Assembly: GCA_963775125.1 (NCBI GenBank)
Contig: CAVZHQ010000007.1
Span: forward strand, 1,054,001-1,118,000
Origin: JAHECQ01 sp963775125
Lineage (GTDB): Bacteria; Actinomycetota; Acidimicrobiia; Acidimicrobiales; SZUA-35
DNA: 64,000 nucleotides
Reading direction: 5' to 3'
The position numbers and the translations under genes were made by a program. Positions 54,453 to 63,013 of this stretch are shown here, one piece after another. The notes beneath the pieces were generated by a model, which was not told the origin of the DNA, did no database searches, and worked only from the letters and a program-made list of their open reading frames with translations. Each line of letters begins with the position of its first letter. Position 1 is the first letter of the stretch.

Positions 54453-54618
54453 GGAGCTCCTCGTATCGGCAGGGGACGCAACGACGCACCCATGCCTCTC
54501 CATCGACCGAAACGACCACATCCTGAGCCTGCGCTGAAGGACACAACGTTGGGTCGGGCGGATCAACCTAGGAAGAAGGGTTCAACCCGGCGGCGATTGT
54601 GCCGATCCCTCTTCCTGT

Positions 54619-56095
54619 ATGGACGACGTGAACTTTCGCAGCGACCTGGTCCGAGTGCCGAACAGGCCAGAGGACCTCGACCTTCCCATCGGGATGGTCG
54701 AGGAGTTGTTCATGCGCCGCGTCCTCACCGACCGCCAGACCGACCATCCACGATGTCTCGGATCAGTTGGGCGTCACCATGCCGATCGGGCGGGTCATCG
54801 CCGACTCGCTTCGGGACAAGAAGCTGCTCGAGTACTACGGCCTCGAGGGCCGCGACTACCGCGTCGGGTTGACCGAACACGGGCACAAAGTCACCTCTGA
54901 GCGGATGGCCGGCAACAGCTACGCCAGCTTCCTGCCGGTCTCGCTCAACGAATACACACGGGTCACGATGGCCCAGAAATCCGACGTGATCCTGAATCGG
55001 GACACCATCAGGACGGCGTTCGGTGACCTCGTCGTCGCCGATGAGCTGCTGGACCAGTTGGGACCTGCGTTCCTCAGCGACGGGGCGATCTTCCTCTACG
55101 GCCCTCCCGGCACCGGCAAGACCAGCTTGGCGGAACGCATGATCCGCCTGCACAACGACAAGGTGCTCATCCCCCGTGCCGTGTCGGTGGATGGGTCGGT
55201 CATCGTGGTCTACGACCCGGCAACCCACAAACCGGTCGACCCGCAGCCCCAGGGCATCGATCGTCGCTGGGTCGTCTGCGACCGGCCCATCGTCATCGTC
55301 GGCGGCGAGCTCTCCCCCAAGATGCTCGACCTCGAGTACGACACGATCTCGGGTGCCTACACCGCGCCGATCCAGATGCAAGCCAACAACGGCATCCTCG
55401 TCGTCGACGATCTCGGTCGCCAGGTCATTCGTCCCGATGAACTCCTCAACCGCTGGATCGTCCCGCTGTCGCGCGGCGTCGACTTCCTACGGCTGGTGAA
55501 CGGAGCGAAGTTCACGGTTCCGTTCGAGCTGAAGCTCGTGACCTCCACCAACCTCGACCCGAACGCACTCGGCGACGACGCCTTCCTTCGCCGCTTGCGC
55601 AACAAGGTATTCGTCGGCCCGATCACCGAGACCGCGTTCAACTGGATCCTGGTTCGCACGGCCCAGGCTCGCCACATCGAGGTGACCGCCGAGTCGGCCC
55701 AACACCTCCGCCGGGTCTGCAATCACTTCCTCGGAGAACTCCGTCCCTACGTGGCCGTCGACTTCTGCGATCTGATGTTGGGCATCTGCAAGTACGAAGG
55801 CATGGCGCCGGTCCTCGACATCCCGATGATCAACCGGGTCGCCGGCGTGTACTTCGTGTCCGATGGTTCCAAGGCGCCGCTCGAATCGATGAGCCAGATG
55901 CACAGTGCCTCTCAAAACAGTGCCTCTCAAGTACACAATGCCCCTCAGACCGGCCCGCCCCAGGCCGTCCCGCGTCCTCAGCAGCCAACTGCCACTCCCC
56001 CGGTTCAGCAGGTCCCCCAACACATGGCACCGGTGCCCGGCCATCCGCAGATGGCCGGGGCGGTCGGTGCTCCCGGGCAACCCGGAGGCGGCTAA
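54619..56095 (+). CDS. AAA ATPase with N-terminal winged-helix-like region, one frame change near 54747
   Basis: About 492 aa when joined. N-terminal MDDVNFRSDLVRVPNRPEDLDL then a helix-turn-helix-like RQTTIHDVSDQLGVTMPIGRV, read across one extra G. The ATPase core has Walker A LYGPPGTGKTSLAERM and Walker B NGILVVDDLGRQ, a sensor region LVTSTNLDPNALGDDAFLRRLRNK and a C-terminal tail rich in Gln, Pro and Ala (SASQNSASQVHNAPQTG, GHPQMAGAVG). This is a conserved but functionally undefined AAA group; MoxR-like by sensor motifs. Its low-complexity tail resembles that of the divergent neighbour. Confidence 0.82.
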
Positions 56096-56111
56096 CGCCC
56101 TCTCCGATCAG

Positions 56112-57219
56112 CTACGCCTTGGCCTCGTAGATCAGGTTGAACGGCGTCGACAACACAACTTCCATCGACGTGTAGCCGGCGGCATCGAAGACCTCCTTGG
56201 TCCGATGCGTTCCGGCCTGAGCGCCCAACCCGAGTCCGACGTTCTGCGACAGCGAGTTCGGCGTGCATACAAACGTCGAGGCGTTGTAGAACAGCGCTGC
56301 GGCCGGGTTGTCGGCAATGTTCTCTCCCCGATTGGGAAGCGCGAACGGTTCGACCAACAGCACCGTTCCGTCTTCGGCGAGCTGTTCCCTGGCGTGCTTT
56401 GCGATGCCGACCGGGTCGCCCATGTCGTGGAGGCAGTCGAAGAAGCAGATCAGGTCGTACTTGCCAGGAAAGGCATCCGCCGCAGCAACATCGAACGAGA
56501 CCCGTCCGCCGACGCCCCGTTCCGTTGCGTTCTTCGTTGCGGCCTCGATCGAGCCGGGATGGAAGTCGAAGCCGCGGATGGTTGCGTTGGGAAAGGCCTC
56601 GGCCATCACGGTGCTGGAGTGTCCGAACCCGCACCCCACATCGGCAACGGTCGCGCCCTTCGCCAGCTTCTCGACCACGCCGTTGAGCGCGGGAATCCAG
56701 TCACTCACGAGATAGGTGCGATACCCCGGCCGGAAGAACCGAGCGGTCGCAGGGAACAACGACGGGATGGTGGTCGCCCCAGGACGACTCCGCCGTCGCC
56801 TCGGAAGGCCGCCGCCAGTTTGGGGAGCGCGTCGAACATTGCCTGAATCACGGGCGTTCCTCCGGCGAGGAATGCGGGCGAGTCCTCCTCGGCCAGAACC
56901 ATTGCGGCCTCCGGGCGTCATCCAGTAGACGTCCAAGAGGGGCTCGTACCCGAGCAGCCCTGCGGCGGCTTGGCCGTCGATCCACTCGCGGACGAGACGG
57001 CGATTGAGGCCGAGCGTGTCGGCCAGATCGTCCGACACTGACTTCGCCGAGCTCGGCCAGCTTGCGGTAGAGCCCGAGTTCGTCGCCGAGGGCGATGCCG
57101 GCACACACCGCACCGCCGGTCATGAAACCGACGAACGTGCCGACCAAGGCTTCGACCTTTGCCAGGTCTGGTGCTGCGGTGAGCGTTGTCTCGTGTGTTG
57201 CTGTCTTCTGCGGGGCCAT
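56112..57219 (-). pseudogene. SAM-dependent methyltransferase with N-terminal winged helix, three frame changes
   Basis: Start ATG 57219 with GGAGGG upstream. MAPQKTATHETTLTAAPDLAKVEALVGTFVGF (in part) and LGDELGLYRKLAELG are read first, then SDDLADTLGLNRRLVREWIDGQAAAGLL, then MVLAEEDSPAFLAGGTPVIQAMF, then FRPGYRTYLVSDW with SAM motif I VADVGCGFGHSS and FDCLHDMGDP to the end. Breaks at about 57030, 56900 and 56790. This is the class I methyltransferase type with an N-terminal dimerisation winged helix (Rv2258c-like). Domain order is intact, so sequencing indels are likely. Confidence 0.82.
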
Positions 57220-57297
57220 TGTTCCCTCCAACGGTTGTAACGTGACTGTCGCCCCTGTTGCGTGCCATCGATGTGCCACACGGTGGCACAGATCACT

Positions 57298-58371
57298 TCA
57301 TGGGTTGAAACAGCATTCGAAGCCCGTGCTCACGCGGGGCCGGAGGTAGGCCGCGGCCGCGGCGTCGGCCGCGTCGATCTCGTCCAACGCCCGGACGATC
57401 GCCTTGCGTACCGCGGTTCGCGCCCGTTCATCGATCGTGGCGAAGACGCGGCTCGACCCGTCCAACCGCGTGCTCGTCACCAACAGTCGCTCGATCCACA
57501 GCGCCTCGGCCTCGAGCTCTCCGATCCGGTCGGTGTCGCCGCTCGGCCGCAGCCGGCCGAGTTCGCCGACAAGCTCCAGCGCTCGACGCTCGAGGGACCT
57601 GCGGCTGATCGTGTCGATCACCGGTTGCGGGCTCATGGTTGCGACCGGTGCCTCGGCCGTCACGAGCTGAATCGCGGCAACCGGTCGGGCCGGCTGTTCG
57701 AGCAACTGGGCGAGGTAGGTCAGCCCGGTCAGATGGCGGAGACTGGAGCCGACCCCCCGGAACTCGATCCTCCAACTCCTCCCCGACCGGCGCAGCTCCG
57801 GAACCTGAGCCGCTGGCTCGACGAACACCGCGCCGTTGACCGCCGGCGCAAGCATGCCGGCGGTGGCGATGATGCCCTGGTTTCGCAAGAGGGCAAGATC
57901 GTCGGGCCACGCTGCGTCCAGCAGCGGCAGTGCCGACGAGGAACGCCTGGGAAGCCTTCATGCAGTAGTGCAGCGCAGCGGCCGAAAGGCATCGAGCCGC
58001 GGCACGTCATCGACGAAGAGGAGCAACCGGCCGTCCGATCCCGCTTCCGCGCACAGCGCCGCCACGACGAGATGCAACAGCAGCCGGGGATCGGACAGCG
58101 CTGCTCGGCCGCCACGGCGTCGACACAGCACGTCGGCCAGACAACCGAACGGAACCGAGGCCGTTGCCTCGGTCGGATTGATTTCCCGCACCGGGATTCG
58201 CTGCCGTTCGGCCAACGCTCGGGCCGCGTGGAGCAGCCTCGACTTGCCGACCCCGGCCCCACCGAGCAGAACCAGCCCCGACGTCCCCTCGGCCGGCCGC
58301 AAGACCGCGGCGAGCAAGCCAGTCGGGTCGTCGAACGTTGAACTCGCGGGTGCACCTACCACGCCGCTCAC
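57298..58371 (-). pseudogene. AAA ATPase-type regulator with conserved actinobacterial C-terminal domain, frame changes near 57930-57975
   Basis: GTG 58371 (SGVVGAPASSTFDDP) begins an ATPase part with Walker A GGAGVGKSRLLHAARAL and Walker B RLLLFVDDVPRL. Near 57970 the frame changes twice and resumes at NQGIIATAGMLAPAV. The C-terminal half (GSSLRHLTGLTYLAQLLEQPAR, then DTISRRSLERRALELVGELGRL, to STGFECCFNP) is the domain that often follows AAA or adenylate-cyclase parts in actinobacterial regulators. No LuxR helix-turn-helix is seen. Function unknown; may respond to a signal and affect the methyltransferase gene downstream. Confidence 0.75.
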
Positions 58372-58440
58372 CTCCCTCTGGTGGTGCGGGTGTCAAGAAC
58401 CGACGACAAGTATGTCAGGTCTGGTCAGACCGTTCTCGCC

Positions 58441-58635
58441 TCAGCGCTGAAGCGTATTGGTCGCAAATAGGTGCCGGTCGTCCAGGCGTCGATCGTCGAC
58501 GGCGAAGGCGTCGCCGCAGTTGCGGCACCGCCGCAGGTCGACGTCGGCGCTGGTCACCGGCACCGGCTTCAGCTGACGGTGGTCCGACGCGCTGGCGGAC
58601 ATTCCACAGGTGGGGCAAACGATCTGGCTCGACAC
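58441..58635 (-). CDS. Small zinc-ribbon protein
   Basis: 64 aa from GTG 58635, with AGGAG 7 bp upstream. Two cysteine pairs, IVCPTCGMS and RRCRNCGDAF, form a probable zinc ribbon; the rest is hydrophilic. It diverges from the tyrosine recombinase (139 bp). A long frame upstream of the GTG is non-coding. Confidence 0.75.
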   Translation of the reverse strand: MSSQIVCPTCGMSASASDHRQLKPVPVTSADVDLRRCRNCGDAFAVDDRRLDDRHLFATNTLQR

Positions 58636-58774
58636 GGCGTGTCTCCTGAAGTCTTCACGGTTCGGCCAATCGGCAGTCGTGCCTGGGCCGCGGGTTCCTT
58701 CGCCGGATCGACGCGACCAGGCTCCTCGGACTATCGGCCGATCGGCCTGGGACATAAGGCCTACGCTGGACTCG

Positions 58775-59818
58775 ATGGTCGAATCGGTACCGCAGTTGAT
58801 CGACGAGTTCTTCCTGGCCCGGAAACCCAAGAAGCACTCCGAGCACACCCTCGCTGCGTACCGACGGGACTTCGACGTCATCCTGGTCGCCCTCGAGGCA
58901 ACGCTCGAACGCCCGGCGAAGGACCTCTACCCCGAGCATCTCGACGTGCGAACGCTCCGGAGAGCCTTCGCCGCGATCTCGCATCAGTCCGCGGCCACGA
59001 TCTCCCGTACGTGGAGCACCTGGAATCAGTGGTTCTCGTTCCTGGTGGCCGAACAGATCATTCCGGGCAACCCCATGGCGGCCATCGAGAAGCCGAGGGT
59101 TCCACGAAGTCGACCGAAGGCGATCACCGGCGACGACAGCCTGCAGCTGCTTCTGCAGACTGCCGCGGGAGGCGGGAAGACCACACACGATCCGTGGCCC
59201 GAGCGCGATCTTGCGGTGGTCGTGGTGCTCATCACCTGCGGACTGCGGCTGGCCGAACTCCTCGAACTGTCCCTGCGGTCACTCGATGGCCCTCCCGGAG
59301 ATCGCGTCATCGGGGTGCGAGGCAAGGGGAACAAGGAACGCACCGTGCCCCTCGAACCTGAGGTCGAAGCCGTCCTGCGTGACTACCTCGAATCACGACT
59401 TCGCAAGTTTCCCGGTCGGATCGCCGCCGACGCCAAGCTGTTCGTCGACAACAAGGGACGGCCTATGCAACGCGGTGCCCTGCAGTACCTCGTCGACCGT
59501 CTCTATCGCGAAGCGGGGATTCGATCGCGCGTGCCCGCGGGGGCGCTTGTCCATGCGCTCCGGCACACCTTCGCCACCAATCTGGCACGCAACGGCGCCA
59601 CCGGCACCGAACTCCAGCGCCTTCTGGGTCACGAATCGTTGGCCACCACACAGCGCTATGTCGACGCAACGGCGAGGGAAATCCGAGCGGCGGCACGATC
59701 GAATGACGCCTACCGAATTCTCGAGAGGTTGGATTCCCCCATCGAAACGGGGCACGATGCCAGACAGACCACGCAGAAGGACGGTAAGGGAACTCCATGG
59801 CCCGCAGACTCGAGGTAG
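58775..59818 (+). CDS. Tyrosine recombinase/integrase (XerC/XerD-like)
   Basis: 347 aa from ATG 58775. SAM-like N-terminal domain (SEHTLAAYRRDFDVIL, typical of phage-integrase N-terminal domains) and a catalytic domain with the tyrosine recombinase residues: Arg in CGLRLAELL, HALRHTFATNLA (HxxR), LLGHESLATTQRYVD (His/Trp position and nucleophile Tyr). The C-terminal tail after residue ~305 is longer than in XerC/D. No attachment-site duplication or phage genes were found nearby, so a housekeeping or orphan role is more likely than an element integrase. Overlaps the next gene by 22 bp. Confidence 0.9.
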   Translation: MVESVPQLIDEFFLARKPKKHSEHTLAAYRRDFDVILVALEATLERPAKDLYPEHLDVRTLRRAFAAISHQSAATISRTWSTWNQWFSFLVAEQIIPGNPMAAIEKPRVPRSRPKAITGDDSLQLLLQTAAGGGKTTHDPWPERDLAVVVVLITCGLRLAELLELSLRSLDGPPGDRVIGVRGKGNKERTVPLEPEVEAVLRDYLESRLRKFPGRIAADAKLFVDNKGRPMQRGALQYLVDRLYREAGIRSRVPAGALVHALRHTFATNLARNGATGTELQRLLGHESLATTQRYVDATAREIRAAARSNDAYRILERLDSPIETGHDARQTTQKDGKGTPWPADSR

Positions 59819-61393
59819 AACTCACCAGCACGAAGGGCGACGGCAGCTGGACCTGGCGGGCGGCGGGAGCGCGTCAACCCAAGGGCGAAATGCCCGGCAC
59901 CCTGCTCTATCCCAACGCCGCAGTCGGCGACGTCATCAAGGTCGAAGCCGAGTTCCATCTCGACGGCATCGAGATCCTCGAGGTCTTCCCGCCGAAGCAG
60001 AAGGCTGCCCGTACCGAGGTCCTCGAACGCAAGGCGCGTCCGCTTACGCGACGACGAACTGGTCACCGAAGTCCGAGCGTCGGGTGGACGCGGCGGCCGT
60101 GACCGCGGCGAAGGCCGCGGCGATCGTGCCCGTCGCCCCGGCGGCGCTCGAGGCGAAGGCCGCAATGACGGGCGGTCAGAAGGCCGCGGCGGCGAGCATC
60201 GTGGTGACCGTCGTCCCCGCCGCCCCGAAGAGGATCGCCCAAGACCTCAACGGCTGCGCCCAGGCCGGGTGCATCGCAATGCCGTGCTCGCCGAGGTGCC
60301 CGAAGAGCATCGGCCCATCGCCGACCAGGTACTTCAAGGCGGACTCCCCGCTGTCCGAACCGCCATCGAGAAGCAGAACGCCGAAGCCAAGGAAACCGGT
60401 CAACCCGCAGTGGCGGTCGGCACGGTTCTTGCCATCGCCGAGCCACTCGTTGCGAAGCTTCGAACCGCCGAATGGCGTGACCGCGCCGACGCTGCCATCG
60501 CCGGCCTTGTCGATCTCGATCTGCGTGACCTCCGAAGCGTGGTCGTCGCCTCCGATGCTGCCGCCCGTGACGAAGAGACCCGTGCTCTGGCCGAGCAGCT
60601 CCGGGCGGGATTGAACGAGCGGGTCGAGACCGACCACCGTCAGTGGCTCGCCGATATCGAAGCGGCCGTGACCGAGGGTCGAACCGTCCGCGCGTTGCGC
60701 CTCAGTTCGCGGCCCGTGAAGGCCGGCGCTCCCCTACCGGCCGAGCTTGCCGCTCGGCTCACCGAGGCCGCCTCCGCCGCCCTCGCCGGAGACATCGTGC
60801 CCGATCGGTGGGCCACCGTGCTCGACGCTCTGGCGTTCACGCCCATCCGAAACGCAGTCACTCCGGCCGGCTTCCCTGTCGACCCACCGGCAGAATTCCT
60901 CGAGGGCGTTCGCCGCGTCGCTGACCGCGTACCAGCCATTGCGGCGCATTACGGCATCGACCCGGCCGAGGCGGAGAAGGCCCGCAAGGCCCGCCCGCCT
61001 CGCACCCGCAAGCCGCAGGATCGGCCCAGGGCCGACAAGCCCAAGCGCCCCGTGCCCGGAGCAGAACCCAAGGTCGACGAGCTTCCCGCCGGAGACCCCG
61101 CCCCCGACGCGCTCCCTGTTGGACAGCCGGCCCCGGACGCGCTCCCCGCTGGACAGCCGGCTCCGGACGCCCTCGCTGCTGGCCATCCCGCCCCCGATGC
61201 GCTCCCCGCTGGAGAGCCGGCTCCCGATGCGCTCACCGCCGGGGACCCCGCCCCGGACGCGCTCCCTGCCGGAGACCCCGCCCCCGACGCCTTGCTCGCC
61301 GGCGAACCCGAGACGGTGGAAGCCGAGCGTGTCGAAGCCGACCCTGTCGAAGCCGACCCTGTCGAATCCGAGACGGTCGCAGAAGAGAGCTAG
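59797..61393 (+). CDS. RG-rich conserved actinobacterial protein with C-terminal decapeptide repeats, one frame change near 60040
   Basis: About 532 aa when joined. N-terminal OB-like domain (MARRLEVELTSTKGDGSW to EILEVFPPKQK); after the frame change an RG-rich disordered stretch (GGRGGRDRGEGRGDR, RSEGRGGEHRGDRRPRRP), a helical domain from LRPGRVHRNAVLAEVPEEHRP to AAHYGIDP, and eight decapeptide repeats before a VEADP-repeat tail. The central block resembles a conserved actinobacterial protein of unknown function; the RG-box and OB-like parts suggest RNA binding. The frame change sits in CGTCCGCTTACGCG. Confidence 0.8.
61076..61315 (+). repeat. Eight tandem 30-bp units encoding DALPAGxPAP decapeptides
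   Basis: Within the RG-rich gene, the units DELPAGDPAP, DALPVGQPAP, DALPAGQPAP, DALAAGHPAP, DALPAGEPAP, DALTAGDPAP, DALPAGDPAP and DALLAGEPET are head-to-tail with exact 30-bp spacing. Variation is mainly at positions 4, 5 and 7. Confidence 0.9.
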
Positions 61394-61402
61394 CGTTCGG
61401 GG

Positions 61403-62296
61403 ATGCTGACCCCCAATCCACTCGGCCACGTCTGTCTGTCGTTCGACTTCGATGGGCCCTCCCTCTGGATGATGCGCAAGATGACCACGGCAGCGCCGAT
61501 CTCGCGAGGCGAGTTCGGCGCCATCGCGGTTCCTCGCATCTTGCGCCTGCTCGCCGGTCGGGGCCTTCCGTCCACCTTCTTCATTCCGGGTCACACCATC
61601 GAGACGTACCCCGATGTGTGCAAGATGGTGGTGGACGCCGGATGTGAGGTGGGCATCCACGGCTACGCCCACGAGATGAACGCCTTGCAGACCGAAGCAG
61701 AAGAACGTTCGGCCATGGCCCGCAGCATCGACTTGGTCGAGTCGCTCACCGGAACTCGGCCGGTCGGGTACCGGGCACCGGCCGGGGACCTCACTGCGCA
61801 GTCGATCGAGCTGCTGATCGAACACGGCCTGGTGTACGACTCGTCCCTCATGGGCCACGACTACCGGCCCTACCAGGTCCGATCCGGCGACCAATTGCCT
61901 GCCGACGACGCGGCGCAATGGGGAGAGGAATCCGATCTCATCGAGCTGCCGTGGTCGTGGACGAACGATGACTACCCGTACCTCGAGTTCGTCGCCTTCA
62001 AACGGATGATCATGCCCGGCCTCGCCCGCCCTGAGGACATGTTCGCCAACTGGATGGGCGACGTTCGCTGGATGGTCCGCGACGTCACGGCCGGAGTCCT
62101 GACCCTGGTCTTCCATCCTCAGGTCATCGGGCGAGGCCACCGCCTCCTGGCGCTGGAAGCCTTCCTCGACGAGGTCGCCGCGCTCGGGGTCACGTTCAAC
62201 ACCATGGCCGACATCGCCACCGCCCACGCCGCCGGCGCGGCCTTTGGACTCGAAGCGGTCGGGGGCAGGGACTACTCGGAGGGTAGGACGAACTGA
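61403..62296 (+). CDS. Polysaccharide deacetylase family protein (NodB-like)
   Basis: 297 aa from ATG 61403. NodB homology domain: CLSFDFDGPSLW (motif 1, with Phe-Asp in place of the usual Asp-Asp), STFFIPGHTIETYPD, GCEVGIHGYAHEMNA (motif 2, HGxxH metal ligands) and GYRAPAGDL (motif 3). Such proteins deacetylate N-acetyl sugars or, in the PuuE/HpuA-like branch to which the WSW and FHP segments point, act on purine-derived amides. Cytoplasmic, no signal peptide. Overlaps convergently with the thioesterase gene by 25 bp. Confidence 0.9.
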   Translation: MLTPNPLGHVCLSFDFDGPSLWMMRKMTTAAPISRGEFGAIAVPRILRLLAGRGLPSTFFIPGHTIETYPDVCKMVVDAGCEVGIHGYAHEMNALQTEAEERSAMARSIDLVESLTGTRPVGYRAPAGDLTAQSIELLIEHGLVYDSSLMGHDYRPYQVRSGDQLPADDAAQWGEESDLIELPWSWTNDDYPYLEFVAFKRMIMPGLARPEDMFANWMGDVRWMVRDVTAGVLTLVFHPQVIGRGHRLLALEAFLDEVAALGVTFNTMADIATAHAAGAAFGLEAVGGRDYSEGRTN

Positions 62297-62967
62297 TCGG
62301 CTCGCATCTCGATGAAAATGCCCGTGCAGCGGGCGAAGACGCCGTCGGGGCCGTTGCCTTCACCCTCGAGGTAGCGACGGCGTCCTTCGGCTCGGACCTG
62401 GCGGCCCCGGAACTCGAGCGGCACGCCGAGAGGGGCGGGCTTCTCGAAGCGGACCGACAGCTCTCCGGTGAAGGCTGACGGGGTTCCGGTGACTCGGAAC
62501 ACCGAGCCGAGGACCTCGTCGAAGATGGCGCAGACCGCGCCGCCATGCACCCGTTCCGGTGGGCCTTCGAAGGCGCGGCCGAGCGTGACGTTGCCAACCG
62601 CCTCGTCTCCGTCGCGGTAGTACCGTGCCCCCATGGCGAAGGGGTTCAGCTCGCCGCCCACGAACGATCCGGGATCGAACTCGACCTGGGCGCCCTGAGG
62701 CGGAGGGCCGGGCCACTCGCCGGTCTCGATGTAGACCCGCACCCGGTTACGTTGGCCGAGATCGTCGGCCTTGCGGCGCTGGGGCAGACGCATCAGCTCT
62801 TTCGTGAGCGAGTCGAGTTCGATGGTCATCGCGGCGGCTCGATCGGGCTCGATGGTTCGGCCGACCAAGGCGCCACCCAACCGGTTCACCGCTTCAGCCA
62901 GGGCGACGGCGTGGGCGGGAAGGTCTTCGGGTACGAACGGATCAGGATCGGTGGCATGCTGCGTCAC
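62272..62967 (-). CDS. PaaI-like hotdog-fold acyl-CoA thioesterase
   Basis: 231 aa from GTG 62967 (TQHATDPDPFV); the longer frame upstream is not coding. Hotdog domain in the C-terminal half: GGELNPFAMGARYYRDG, then ERVHGGAVCAIFDEVLGSVFR (the HGG catalytic loop) and PLEFRGRQVRAEGRRRYLEG. The N-terminal ~90 residues are helical and match longer members of this family. It probably hydrolyses an acyl-CoA; neighbour of the CoA transferase gene. Confidence 0.92.
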   Translation of the reverse strand: MTQHATDPDPFVPEDLPAHAVALAEAVNRLGGALVGRTIEPDRAAAMTIELDSLTKELMRLPQRRKADDLGQRNRVRVYIETGEWPGPPPQGAQVEFDPGSFVGGELNPFAMGARYYRDGDEAVGNVTLGRAFEGPPERVHGGAVCAIFDEVLGSVFRVTGTPSAFTGELSVRFEKPAPLGVPLEFRGRQVRAEGRRRYLEGEGNGPDGVFARCTGIFIEMRADQFVLPSE

Positions 62968-63013
62968 GGTCGAGCACGCTAACGGGCCGACCAGGACTTC
63001 TACCAGGCAGGAT

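Noticed and set aside
58775..59818. Mobile element bounded by the tyrosine recombinase
   Set aside because: No tRNA, attachment-site direct repeat or element cargo is visible; the gene is co-directional and overlapping with a conserved actinobacterial gene.
61076..61315. CRISPR-like regular 30-bp repeat
   Set aside because: Repeats are contiguous without spacers and encode in-frame decapeptides.
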